NCBI GenBank assembly: GCA_016716235.1
Contig: JADJWS010000001.1
Location: forward strand, 1-64,000
Source of the DNA: Candidatus Defluviilinea gracilis
GTDB taxonomy: Bacteria; Chloroflexota; Anaerolineae; Anaerolineales; Villigracilaceae
Reading direction: 5' to 3'
Length of the DNA stretch: 64,000 nucleotides
The notes beneath the pieces were generated by a model, which did not search any database, had not been told where the DNA came from, and saw only the letters and a program-made list of their open reading frames with translations. Below are positions 9,413 through 17,120 of this stretch, piece by piece. The translations under genes and the position numbers were made by a program. Position 1 is the stretch's first letter; each line of letters opens with the position of its first letter.

Positions 9413-9712
9413 GTGAACGCCATGCACATTTCCGCATCGGTCTTCATCAATGACGACGAAACGGGCTTGCATCACGATTACGAACAATGGCTCGAGAAAC
9501 TCGCGCCGCACGAACCTGTGAGTCAATACCGCCACAACGACACGGGCGAAGACAACGCCGACTCTCACCTCAAACGCCAGATCATGGGACGCGAGGTGGT
9601 GGTTGCGATCACCAATGGCAAGTTGGATTTTGGTCCGTGGGAGCAGATCTTCTACGGGGAGTTCGATGGGAGGCGAAGGAAGCGCGTGCTGGTGAAAATT
9701 ATTGGAGACTGA
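9413..9712 (+). pseudogene. YjbQ/UPF0047 family protein, N-terminally truncated second copy
   Basis: 99 residues that match residues ~43-139 of the copy at 8863 almost exactly ('MHISASVFINDDETG', 'YRHNDTGEDNADSHLKRQIM', 'GPWEQIFYGEFDG'). The first ~42 residues, including the WFN...FVNIT block, are absent: the frame upstream of 9413 is closed and has no matching sense-strand sequence. Codon use is GC-rich like the rest of the window, so this is probably the resident gene, broken when the segment to its left arrived. It could be translated from GTG 9413 or ATG 9422, but lacks part of the fold. Confidence 0.75.
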
Positions 9713-9767
9713 ATCAACCGTCCCTGCGAATGCGCCGCACTGAGATTTGTCGAAGTGAGGCGAAAAA

Positions 9768-9798
9768 ACGTCCCGAAGGATTGGATCCCTCGGGACGT
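9768..9798. terminator. Bidirectional terminator between convergent genes
   Basis: Perfect 9-bp stem ACGTCCCGA (9768-9776) / TCGGGACGT (9790-9798) with A-rich sequence on the left and T-rich sequence on the right. It sits between the yjbQ remnant (+) and the lipoprotein gene (-), so it can serve both strands. Confidence 0.7.
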
Positions 9799-9805
9799 TT
9801 GCTTT

Positions 9806-10456
9806 CTACGGGCAGTTGATCCGATAGACGATCAATTGCTCGATCTTTTGGGTTGCATCTACCCTACCGCCGCCTTTGTTCAAGCCGACGATCTGGAAAT
9901 CGAACCAACCTGGGTCTTGCCGTGAATCGGGGTTGATCATTTCACCGGTGAGTACCATCGAGAACACGCCCGGGCTGACCTCATCCATCTTGCCTGCGGT
10001 TCTCCATGGAGAATCATAGAGCGCTTGCGGGTAATCTCTTATCCGATAGAAGAGTTCGGCATCTGTGATATCGATCAATTTGGCGGTTGCCGTAAAGGTC
10101 AGTTCGCGCGTTACGCAACGCAGTGAGAATTCATTGCCCGATACCGAAATGTTGCTGAACACGCCTTTGCCCAGCAGATCATCTACCGTAATGGCGCCGC
10201 CAGTAGCCGCAGTGGTGGGCGCGACAACAACAGGCGCTTGCGTGGGCGGAATGGCAGTCGGTTGCGCGGGCGCAGGCGAAGCCTCAACCACGACCGTGAC
10301 AACGACCGGTTGCTGTGGCTCCTGCGGGGCTTGAGTCGGTTCCACGACCACCGTCACAACAATAGGCTCGGGCGCCACCGGCTGGGCAGTGGGAGTCGCC
10401 GGCGCGGCGCAGGCGGTCAAAGCGACCGCCAGCAGGATAAATAATAGTCTCTTCAT
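9806..10456 (-). CDS. Lipoprotein with Pro-rich linker, function unknown
   Basis: 216 residues. The N-terminus MKRLLFILLAVALTAC is a signal peptide with lipobox LTAC (Cys 16), so the mature protein should be lipid-anchored outside the membrane. A low-complexity linker follows (about 17-85) with two VVVTVVVE units and many Pro/Thr/Ala residues. The C-terminal globular part (about 90-216) has an even Cys pattern (Cys 113, Cys 215) and 'DDLLGKGVFSNISVSGNEFSL'. No family recognised. It stands alone, upstream of the divergent radical SAM gene. Confidence 0.75.
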   Translation of the reverse strand: MKRLLFILLAVALTACAAPATPTAQPVAPEPIVVTVVVEPTQAPQEPQQPVVVTVVVEASPAPAQPTAIPPTQAPVVVAPTTAATGGAITVDDLLGKGVFSNISVSGNEFSLRCVTRELTFTATAKLIDITDAELFYRIRDYPQALYDSPWRTAGKMDEVSPGVFSMVLTGEMINPDSRQDPGWFDFQIVGLNKGGGRVDATQKIEQLIVYRINCP

Positions 10457-10608
10457 TTTCTTTCGCTCCTTTTTGAATAGTTAATCAATCTTAGCCCGGC
10501 GTCAAGTATGTGTACACGGCTCGATTCGATTTCCACTTTTCAGTTTCGATAGTTCAGTCTGTGTTCACCATAACAACTCATCCCCCAAATGTACCCATGC
10601 GCCTCTGA

Positions 10609-10614
10609 TATAAT
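10609..10614 (+). promoter_or_regulatory. -10 box 7 nt before the radical SAM start codon
   Basis: A consensus TATAAT ends seven bases before the ATG at 10622, so transcription would begin at or next to the start codon. No Shine-Dalgarno sequence precedes that ATG, which fits a leaderless mRNA. No good -35 box is seen. Confidence 0.5.
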
Positions 10615-10621
10615 TTTCGCC

Positions 10622-12580
10622 ATGCTCACACCTGAACAGATCGAAAGCAAACTGGATCGCATCCTGTTGAAGGTTCAAAAGCCCGGTCGCTATGTAGGCG
10701 GCGAACTCAACAGCACGATCAAAGATTGGGACTCGATTCAGACCCGGGTCGCGTTCGTCTTCCCCGATATTTACGACATCGGCGTCTCGAATGTGGGACT
10801 CAAGATTCTCTACGACCAAGTGAATCAACGCGACGACGCGCTTGCCGAACGCGCCTACGCCCCATGGCTGGATATGGAAGCGCTCATGCGCGAGCATGGG
10901 ATTCCGCTGTACGCGCTCGAATCAAAACGACCTTTAGCCTGCTTCGACCTCGTCGGCTTTACTCTCCCTTATGAGACTCTCTACACCAACGCGCTCAACG
11001 TCCTCGACTTAGCCGGCATCCCCGTCCGCTCCGCAGACCGCGACGAGACCCACCCCATCATCATCGCCGGCGGACATTCCACCATGAACCCCGAACCCAT
11101 GCACGCGTTCATCGACGCGTTCGTGATCGGCGAGGGGGAAGAAGTAATCCATGACATTATTGATGCTGTGCAAACGTGGAAAGTAGAAAGTAGAAATCCA
11201 CTTTCCACTTTCCACCGCAAAGATGTATTACAACAACTTGCTCACATCCCCGGCGTTTACGTTCCCACTTTCTACGAAACCAACTATCTCGAAGACGGCA
11301 CTATCTCGCACATCGAGCCTACAATTCCTGATATTCCAAAAATTGTTACCAAGCGTGTCGTTGCCAAACTGCCTCCCCCGCCGACGAAGTTCATCGTCCC
11401 CAACATTGACATCGTCCACAACCGCGTGTCAGTCGAGATCATGCGCGGATGCACGCGCGGGTGCCGCTTCTGTCACGCAGGCATGATCACGCGTCCCGTC
11501 CGCGAAAGACCCGTAGATGAAGTGGTCGAGGCGCTCGAGGCGGCGATCAAATCCAGCGGCTTTGAAGAGATCGCGCTGTTGTCGCTGTCGTCGTCCGATT
11601 ACACCAATGTGTTGGAGTTGGTCACAAAAGTTGGGGAAAAATTCGGCGGCACACATCTCAAAGTTTCATTGCCGTCGTTGCGAATCGAATCGGTTTCGAT
11701 TGACCTGATGGAAAAGTTGAAGGACAAACGCTCCGGCGGATTTACGCTCGCGCCCGAAGCCGCCACCGAACGGATGCGCCGCATCATCAACAAATATATT
11801 CCCGATGAAGACATCCTCAACACCACGCGCGAAATCTACTCGCGCGGCTGGACGACGATCAAGTTGTACTTCATGATCGGGCATCCGAGCGAAACGCTGG
11901 AAGATGTGCAAGCCATCGCCGATTTGTGCAAGCGCGTCATCGCCGAGGGACGCAAAGTGGCGGGGATGCGCGTCAAATTGAACGCGGGCGTGAACACGTT
12001 CATTCCAAAATCACAGACGCCATTCCAATGGGTTTCATGCGACACGCCGGAGCAGATCCGCGCCAAACAGACTCTGCTTCGCCGCGAATTAGGGCGCGAC
12101 CGAAACATCAAATTAAGTTTCGCAACGGCGGAAGATTCGTTTTTGGAAGCATGGCTCTCGCGCGGCGACAGAAAAATGGCGGATGTCGTTTATTCTGCAT
12201 GGAAGAACGGCTCGAAGTTCGACGCGTGGCAGGAGGGGAAAAATTACAGCGCATGGATGAACGCCTTTGAAGAACACGGACTCGACCCGCTGTTTTACAC
12301 GCACCGCCAGCGCCGCACAGACGAGGTCTTCCCGTGGGAACATATCACTGCCGCGGTCCGCAAGAATTTTCTCTTTCAGGATTTCCGTCAATCACTTGAG
12401 GGACAGATCCGCGTGGACTGCCGCTTGGATTGTTTCGCCTGCGGAATCTTGCCAACCTTTGCGCAGATGCGCCGCGAGAATCCCGGCGAGGGATGGAAGT
12501 GCCCGGACGTGAAATCGCCTTCGCGGAAAGTGATCAGTGATCAAGTGATAAGTAATCGGTTATCAGTGGTTGGGGATTAA
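10622..12580 (+). CDS. B12-binding-type radical SAM protein, TIGR03960 family (YgiQ-like)
   Basis: 652 residues. An N-terminal region with 'VAFVFPDIYDIGVSNVGLKIL' and 'LPYETLYTNALNVLDLAGIPVRS' (cobalamin-binding-like fold) precedes the radical SAM core with 'CTRGCRFCHAGM', the CxxxCxxC [4Fe-4S] motif, at about 276-287. A C-terminal 'VDCRLDCFACGI' follows. This family normally pairs with the DUF2344/TIGR03936 domain, found here as the separate gene at 13137. The start is taken at 10622 (MLTPEQIE), because the -10 box leaves no room for the longer frame. Two repeats intrude in frame: a palindrome at 11176-11215 (residues VQTWKVESRNPLSTFHR) and a GTGATCAGT-type tract that forms the last ~20 residues. 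Substrate unknown. Confidence 0.88.
   Translation: MLTPEQIESKLDRILLKVQKPGRYVGGELNSTIKDWDSIQTRVAFVFPDIYDIGVSNVGLKILYDQVNQRDDALAERAYAPWLDMEALMREHGIPLYALESKRPLACFDLVGFTLPYETLYTNALNVLDLAGIPVRSADRDETHPIIIAGGHSTMNPEPMHAFIDAFVIGEGEEVIHDIIDAVQTWKVESRNPLSTFHRKDVLQQLAHIPGVYVPTFYETNYLEDGTISHIEPTIPDIPKIVTKRVVAKLPPPPTKFIVPNIDIVHNRVSVEIMRGCTRGCRFCHAGMITRPVRERPVDEVVEALEAAIKSSGFEEIALLSLSSSDYTNVLELVTKVGEKFGGTHLKVSLPSLRIESVSIDLMEKLKDKRSGGFTLAPEAATERMRRIINKYIPDEDILNTTREIYSRGWTTIKLYFMIGHPSETLEDVQAIADLCKRVIAEGRKVAGMRVKLNAGVNTFIPKSQTPFQWVSCDTPEQIRAKQTLLRRELGRDRNIKLSFATAEDSFLEAWLSRGDRKMADVVYSAWKNGSKFDAWQEGKNYSAWMNAFEEHGLDPLFYTHRQRRTDEVFPWEHITAAVRKNFLFQDFRQSLEGQIRVDCRLDCFACGILPTFAQMRRENPGEGWKCPDVKSPSRKVISDQVISNRLSVVGD
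11176..11215. repeat. Palindromic repeat in frame inside the radical SAM gene
   Basis: The left arm GTGGAAAGTAGAAAGTAGAA is an imperfect inverse of the right arm ending CCACTTTCCAC. The ~40-bp palindrome is of intergenic type and adds about 13 residues between conserved segments of the protein. Confidence 0.65.
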
Positions 12581-12587
12581 CGGTTAC

Positions 12588-13118
12588 ATGCCTGCTGTGA
12601 AAAAACAATTCATTGACAAACTGATGCGCGAGCGCGACAAGTTCGAGTTGACCTTGAACCGCGTTGGCTACACGCGACGCATGACGTTGAAAGGCGTTAC
12701 CGGGAAATGGTCGATCAAGGATATTCTCGCGCACATCCTTGGCTATGAACTATATATCGTGGATCGCATGAACGAAATTTTGCACGGGCAAGTGTACACG
12801 CCCTGCAAGACTCAATCCGCGTTGGATGCTTTCCGCGAGGAGTTCGGCTATCCCGATTTTGGCTCTCCCCTGCTGGACGACGACTCGCCGAACGCGTGGG
12901 TGGTGGAGAAATATAAAAACGTCTCGCTGGAGGATGTCGTCGCGCAGGAAATTCAAGCATTTTCGTCCATTGTGACCATGCTCGAAAAGATGTCGCAAAA
13001 ATTGATTGATGAGCATAATCTCTTCGACCGCATCGCCAACAACACATTCAAACATTACCGCGAGCATCTGAGGGATATTCGTCAGTGGCTGAAGACGCAG
13101 GCGGTAAGGCAAGATTAA
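12588..13118 (+). CDS. DinB-like / DfsB-type four-helix protein
   Basis: 176 residues from ATG 12588 (MPAVKKQFIDKLMRERDKF). The pattern 'GKWSIKDILAHILGYELYIVDRM' with its first metal-site His, then 'HYREHLRDIRQWLK' at the C-terminus with two more His, fits the DinB superfamily four-helix bundle, often a metal-binding thiol transferase-like protein. It starts seven bases after the radical SAM stop and ends just before the DUF2344 gene, so the three are likely co-transcribed. Its stop codon lies in a palindromic repeat (13104-13129). Substrate unknown. Confidence 0.75.
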   Translation: MPAVKKQFIDKLMRERDKFELTLNRVGYTRRMTLKGVTGKWSIKDILAHILGYELYIVDRMNEILHGQVYTPCKTQSALDAFREEFGYPDFGSPLLDDDSPNAWVVEKYKNVSLEDVVAQEIQAFSSIVTMLEKMSQKLIDEHNLFDRIANNTFKHYREHLRDIRQWLKTQAVRQD

Positions 13119-13129
13119 TCTTGCCCTAC
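13104..13129. repeat. GTAAGGCAAGATTAATCTTGCC palindrome at DinB 3' end
   Basis: GTAAGGCAAGATTAATCTTGCCCTAC is a near-perfect inverted repeat that includes the DinB stop codon and lies just upstream of the DUF2344 start at 13137. It probably belongs to the genome's dispersed palindromic repeats. Confidence 0.55.
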
Positions 13130-13136
13130 AAATTTC

Positions 13137-13763
13137 ATGCGGATACGAATCACATTCTCCAAACAGGGACCGCTTCGCTACACGGGGCATCTGGACTTGC
13201 ACAAGTTGTGGGAACGCGCCGCCCGCCGCGCCGAACTTCCGCTGGCGTATTCGCAGGGATTTCACCCACAGCCGAAGATGAGTCTCGCGGCGGCTCTGCC
13301 GCTGGGGTTTTCGTCCACGTGCGAGGTATTGGATATGCGTCTCGAGCGCGATGTCGTTTTAGATGGACTGCGCGAACAACTCAACGAAACGCTCCCGCCG
13401 GGCATCCGCGTGACACACATCGAACAAGTGGACGAGCGCGCGCCCGCCTTGCAGACGCAGGTGGTCGAGGCGGGGTACAAGGTCGAATTGACCGAACCAG
13501 TTGACCCGTCGGAGTTGAAGCGGAGGATCGAGTCGGCAATGGCATCCGAATCCATCCTCCGTGAACGTCGCGGAAAGAAGTATGATCTGCGTCCATTGAT
13601 CCATTCCTTGGAAGCGGCGGATGATACAATCGTGATGTTGCTGGCGGCGCGCGAGGGCGCAACGGGCAGACCCGAAGAGGTGTTAGATGTGTTAGGCATC
13701 GCGTTCGAGGAGACGAAGATCGAGCGGACGCGGTTGGTATTCAACGTCCCGCATGAATCGTAG
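13137..13763 (+). CDS. DUF2344/TIGR03936 radical SAM-associated protein
   Basis: 208 residues with the family N-terminus 'RIRITFSKQGPLRYTGHLDLHKLWERAARRAELPLAYSQGFHPQPKMSLAAALPLGFSS', given here only as landmarks: YTGHLDL, then SQGFHP, then LPLGFSS. The domain normally occurs fused to, or next to, the TIGR03960 radical SAM protein encoded at 10622, and is thought to be its partner. The split by a DinB-like gene is unusual. Start at ATG 13137 directly after the repeat; no strong Shine-Dalgarno sequence. Confidence 0.85.
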   Translation: MRIRITFSKQGPLRYTGHLDLHKLWERAARRAELPLAYSQGFHPQPKMSLAAALPLGFSSTCEVLDMRLERDVVLDGLREQLNETLPPGIRVTHIEQVDERAPALQTQVVEAGYKVELTEPVDPSELKRRIESAMASESILRERRGKKYDLRPLIHSLEAADDTIVMLLAAREGATGRPEEVLDVLGIAFEETKIERTRLVFNVPHES

Positions 13764-13821
13764 TGACGACTTCAGTCGTCAACTGCTTTAACTATTAAGA
13801 ACGGCTGAAGTCGTTACCACT
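13762..13821. repeat. Long stem-loop repeat with ACGACTTCAGTCGT unit
   Basis: AGTGACGACTTCAG (13762-13775) is answered by CTGAAGTCGTTACCACT (13805-13821), a long imperfect inverted repeat between the DUF2344 and PrsW genes. It might terminate the radical SAM operon, but there is no T run, so a dispersed repeat is preferred. Confidence 0.5.
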
Positions 13822-13843
13822 TATCAATTCTCTTGGAGGAGAT

Positions 13844-14830
13844 ATGGCATTACTTGGAGCGTTTTTCTTTGGTTTTGTGCCGATGTTTGTGTTCGCGGCA
13901 TTCGTGAACTGGCTGGATCGGTATGAGAAAGAGCCGAAACTCTTGCTCGGCGCGGCGTTCGTGTGGGGCGTGGTGATCGCCGGGGGCGGCGCGTATATTT
14001 TGAACACGGTATTCGGCATCGGCATCTATGTGCTGACCGGCTCGGAAAGCGCGGCGGATTTCGGCACCACCTCCATTGTCGCGCCGATCATCGAGGAAGC
14101 GTTGAAAGGGCTGGCGGTGGGCGTGGTCTTCCTGCTTTTCCGCAAGGAGTTCGATTCGATCCTGGATGGCGTCGTCTACGGCGCAATCACCGCCATGGGC
14201 TTCGCCGCGATCGAAAACGTGTTGTACATTTACCGCAACGGTTTTCAGCAAGGCGGCTGGGAAGGTTTCTGGGTTCTGGTGGTGGTCCGGGTGGTCTTGG
14301 TTGGCTGGATGCATCCGTTCTTTACCGCGTTCACCGGTATCGGCTTCGCCCTGGCGCGTATGAGCAGAAACATGCTGGTAAAGATCATCGCGGTGCCGGC
14401 GGGTTATGTGGTTGCCGTGCTCACCCACTCGTTCCATAACACCTTCGGTTCGCTCGTCGGCGGCGAGGGCGGGTTCTTCCTCGGCATCCTCGCCGATTAC
14501 TTCGGCTATTTCATTATGACCGTGTTCATCATTTGGATGATCATGCACGAGCGCAACATCTTGAAGCGGCAGTTGGTGGAGGAAGTGAACAGCGGCGCGA
14601 TCTCGCAACAGCAATACAAAACCGCCATCTCGTTCTTCCAGTTCAACGCGCATATTTCGGCGCTCACCTCCGGGAGTTTCGGTCCCACGAAACGGTTCTA
14701 TCAGGTGTTGGGCGAATTGGCGCATAAAAAGGAACAGCTCGCCAGGGTTGGCGATGAGGCGGGGAATATGAAGATCATCGAGGGCTATCGCGCCGAGTTG
14801 ATGAGGCTCGCGCCGGTGGCGAAGGTGTGA
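13844..14830 (+). CDS. prsW: PrsW-family intramembrane metalloprotease
   Basis: 328 residues with about eight hydrophobic segments. The two PrsW motifs are visible: 'APIIEEALKGLAVGVVF' with the paired Glu, and 'MGFAAIENVLYIY'. Membrane His residues follow in 'GWMHPFFTAFTGIGFALA' and 'LTHSFHNTFGS', all expected of the predicted metal site. Family members cut anti-sigma factors or other membrane proteins in response to stress. A cytoplasmic tail of ~80 residues follows the last TM helix. Shine-Dalgarno TTGGAGGAG sits just before ATG 13844. Target unknown; no anti-sigma gene is adjacent. Confidence 0.88.
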   Translation: MALLGAFFFGFVPMFVFAAFVNWLDRYEKEPKLLLGAAFVWGVVIAGGGAYILNTVFGIGIYVLTGSESAADFGTTSIVAPIIEEALKGLAVGVVFLLFRKEFDSILDGVVYGAITAMGFAAIENVLYIYRNGFQQGGWEGFWVLVVVRVVLVGWMHPFFTAFTGIGFALARMSRNMLVKIIAVPAGYVVAVLTHSFHNTFGSLVGGEGGFFLGILADYFGYFIMTVFIIWMIMHERNILKRQLVEEVNSGAISQQQYKTAISFFQFNAHISALTSGSFGPTKRFYQVLGELAHKKEQLARVGDEAGNMKIIEGYRAELMRLAPVAKV

Positions 14831-14841
14831 GCAATCACACG

Positions 14842-14870
14842 ATGCCGCCGCAGTTGAACTGCGGCGGCAT
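14842..14870. repeat. REP-like palindrome, CCGCAGT-TGA-ACTGCGG core
   Basis: Perfect 13-bp arms (14842-14854 / 14858-14870) with loop TGA. The same CGCAGT-TNN-ACTGCG core recurs at 54038-54062, 56812-56836 and, with one mismatch, at 62760-62778, so it is a dispersed family. Confidence 0.7.
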
Positions 14871-14899
14871 CCTTCGCATGTGATAAAATTTTTTCACCC

Positions 14900-14971
14900 G
14901 CCCCCGTAGCTCAGTGGACAGAGTGTCGGCCTCCGGAGCCGAAGAGCGCAGTTCGAGTCTGCGCGGGGGCG
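14900..14971 (+). tRNA. tRNA-Arg (anticodon CCG)
   Basis: A complete cloverleaf can be folded by eye: acceptor GCCCCCG/CGGGGGC, D arm GCTC...GAGT, anticodon arm TCGGC-CTCCGGA-GCCGA with CCG at the anticodon, and T arm CGCAG-TTCGAGT-CTGCG. Discriminator G at 14971; no encoded CCA. An AT-rich GATAAAAT lies about 10 bp upstream as a possible -10 box. Confidence 0.93.
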
Positions 14972-15053
14972 CAATGTAACAAGGGAGTTTATCTAAACAC
15001 CTTAAAACACGAATCAAGGTTCCAAAATTTGAGAGACGGGAGGCTCGTAGGAT

Positions 15054-15656
15054 ATGCGTAAGCTTGCAATACTTTCTGGGATAGTCTTTGTTATTTTGGC
15101 TTGCGGAAGTTTCTCTTCTACCGCAGTACCCACAATGGACACGAACTTGATTCAAACAGCAATTGCGCAAACTGCAGTTCAAGCAAATGTTCTTACGCAA
15201 GCAGTAGCACCAGTAGGTAAATGGCAAATCACAACAGAAATTTCCCCCATCGATGATTCGCAAACAGTCACTTTAAAACTTCCTGCTGAAAAAGAAATCC
15301 AAGGCTGGCTTGATAAATTTCTTCCCGTGCTCGTCTTTCGTTGCAAAGAACATAAAATAAGTGTTTACGTTTATACAGGTACGCAGAGCGAAGTTGAATC
15401 AAATATTGATTATTCAACCGTCCGTGTGCGTTTTGATAAAGACGAGGCTATGACATTGCAATTGAGTCATTCAACAGATGGTACGGCTGTATTTTTTCCA
15501 TTAATAAGTTTGTAAGACATAGTTGATACCTTCAGTACCCATGAAACCATGTTATTTGAATTTACACCATTCAATGCACCACCTGATAACACAACATTTG
15601 ATTTGCGTGGTGTTAATGAAGCAATAAAACCTTTAGGAAAGGCTTGCACGCCTTGA
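15054..15656 (+). pseudogene. TagO/VasI-like lipoprotein gene with in-frame stop
   Basis: The frame encodes MRKLAILSGIVFVILAC, a lipoprotein signal, followed by 'PVGKWQITTEISPIDDSQTV' and 'VFRCKEHKISVYVYTG', a pattern seen in the type VI secretion-associated TagO/VasI-like family. A TAA at 15513-15515 stops it at 153 residues. The same frame then continues 'DIVDTFSTHETMLFEFTPFN' and 'TFDLRGVNEAIKPLGKAC' to a TGA at 15656, which is the family's usual C-terminus. A single AAA-to-TAA type change would explain this. No other type VI genes are in the window. The gene is AT-rich and follows the tRNA-Arg directly, suggesting acquisition. Confidence 0.75.
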
Positions 15657-15716
15657 CTTTGATATTTGTCTTTGATCTATCTTTTTATCGAGTCTGCATG
15701 GTTGTGTCAGCCTAAT

Positions 15717-15741
15717 CGCCGCGAGGCGGTTTTATTTTTTT
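15717..15741 (+). terminator. Intrinsic terminator after TagO-like gene
   Basis: CGCC-GCGA-GGCG hairpin (15717-15728) followed by GTTTTATTTTTTTCT. Short stem but strong T tract; lies 60 bp after the TagO-like stop. Confidence 0.6.
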
Positions 15742-15748
15742 CTACGTG

Positions 15749-15799
15749 GTGCGAGATGTTATCTCGCACGCTGGGCAAAAGGCGGGATGGCATCCCGCC
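15749..15799. repeat. Pair of palindromic repeats
   Basis: GTGCGAGAT-GTT-ATCTCGCAC (15749-15769) and GGCGGGAT-GGC-ATCCCGCC (15781-15799) stand in tandem upstream of the SH3b lipoprotein. They resemble each other in layout (palindrome with 3-nt loop) and match the repeat style of this genome. Confidence 0.6.
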
Positions 15800-15839
15800 C
15801 CACGAAGGCGTTTTTGTTTTGCATTACAATTCACATACG

Positions 15840-16922
15840 ATGAAAAAATTCATTTCGATATGCTGGCTGGTAATGTTTTGCGCGGGCTGTAGTTTTTCTG
15901 TGGATGTGATCGAAGCGGACACGCCGACCGCGTTAGTCGTCACTTCGACGTTACCGGCCTCGCCGACCTCGAAGCCCAGCAAGACTCCGCTTCCGCCTCT
16001 TCCCACGAGTACAGTTGCTCCGGCCGCGGGGACGACCTCCACACGGGTGAATGTGCGCGGCGAACCATCCACAGCGGGCGAGGTGGTTGGCATCATCCCG
16101 GCAAACACGGAGGTGGAGATCGTCGGCAAAGATCCCGGCGGGAATTGGTGGCAGATCAAGTATCCGCAAGCGGCGCAGGGGGTGGGATGGGTGACGGCGG
16201 AGTTCATCGTTACCACAGGCGAGCCAGCCGTCCCTGTGGTGGGAGGCGCGGGGGTAAATCCGAACGGCGATCAGGTGGCGATCATCCAACAGCAACTCAA
16301 TGTGCGCAGTGGACCCGGCACGAGTTTCAATTCCATCGGCACATTGAACGCGCGAGATGTGGTCACGCTGACGGGTAAGGATGCGAGCGGCGCGTGGTTG
16401 CAGATCGTTTTTGCGGCGGGACCAGACGGACTGGGTTGGGTGAATGCGGCGTTCACTCAGGCAACCAGCGTGGATTCGCTCCCGATCGTGACGGACGCGG
16501 GGCTGGTGATCGGCACCGGCACGCCGGAGAATACCGCCGTCCCTATTGAGCCAACGGTTGCGCCTGCCTTGCCGGATCATGATTCGGCGGTGGCGCCGGC
16601 GGTGAATATCACGTTGACTGCGGGAGGGACGCGCTCCTTCCATTATTCGAGCGATGTTTCCTCCCCCATCGGCGACGCGGAGGATTGGATTCAGTTCAAG
16701 ACGTTTTCGGCGAATACCACATTGGAGTTGGAGTGCGCGGGGAGCGGCTCGTATATCGCGGAGTTGTTGTTGAACTATTCGGTGGTGGGGTCGCTTGTGT
16801 GCGGGAAGATCATTTTGTTCCTCAGCGACCCGAGCGGGGTGTACGCGGTGCATTTCGTTTCGTCGCCCACCGGGGGGTTGGAGTATACGAAATACACGTT
16901 GAAGGTGGAGGCGATCCCATGA
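15840..16922 (+). CDS. Lipoprotein with two bacterial SH3 domains
   Basis: 360 residues from ATG 15840 (MKKFISICWLVMFCAGC, lipobox with Cys 17). A Pro/Thr/Ser-rich linker follows, then two SH3b domains: 'STRVNVRGEPSTAGEVVGII...GNWWQIKYPQ...GWVTAEFI' and 'QQQLNVRSGPGTSFNSIGTL...GAWLQIVFA...GWVNAAFT'. A C-terminal beta domain (about 250-360) has 'DAEDWIQFKTF', like pre-peptidase C-terminal folds. SH3b domains often bind peptidoglycan peptides; here the role is unknown. TACAAT at 15825-15830 ends ten bases before the ATG, so the mRNA would have almost no leader. The longer frame from 15666 is rejected. Confidence 0.85.
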   Translation: MKKFISICWLVMFCAGCSFSVDVIEADTPTALVVTSTLPASPTSKPSKTPLPPLPTSTVAPAAGTTSTRVNVRGEPSTAGEVVGIIPANTEVEIVGKDPGGNWWQIKYPQAAQGVGWVTAEFIVTTGEPAVPVVGGAGVNPNGDQVAIIQQQLNVRSGPGTSFNSIGTLNARDVVTLTGKDASGAWLQIVFAAGPDGLGWVNAAFTQATSVDSLPIVTDAGLVIGTGTPENTAVPIEPTVAPALPDHDSAVAPAVNITLTAGGTRSFHYSSDVSSPIGDAEDWIQFKTFSANTTLELECAGSGSYIAELLLNYSVVGSLVCGKIILFLSDPSGVYAVHFVSSPTGGLEYTKYTLKVEAIP

Positions 16923-17120
16923 CCTTTGTTTTATTGCATTTTGATTGTGCCAGTTTGTACTAAGAAACCTTTTATGGTAGAGTTAATCGAATAAACATAC
17001 AGGCCGTTTTTTGGACACTGAACACGTTGATTCAAAAAGCGTATCTGTGCGTTCTTCCGCGCGGGTCAGTGTTCTACATTTCGTGTCAGATAACTTTACA
17101 TTCAACGAGGGATGTCCTGC

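Noticed and set aside
13850..14725. Minus-strand 291-codon ORF opposite PrsW
   Set aside because: His/Arg/Glu-rich low-complexity translation typical of the antisense of a GC-rich gene; the sense strand holds clear PrsW motifs.
14900..15656. tRNA-Arg as integration site of a genomic island carrying the TagO-like gene
   Set aside because: No integrase and no downstream direct repeat of the tRNA 3' end was seen; base composition alone is not enough.
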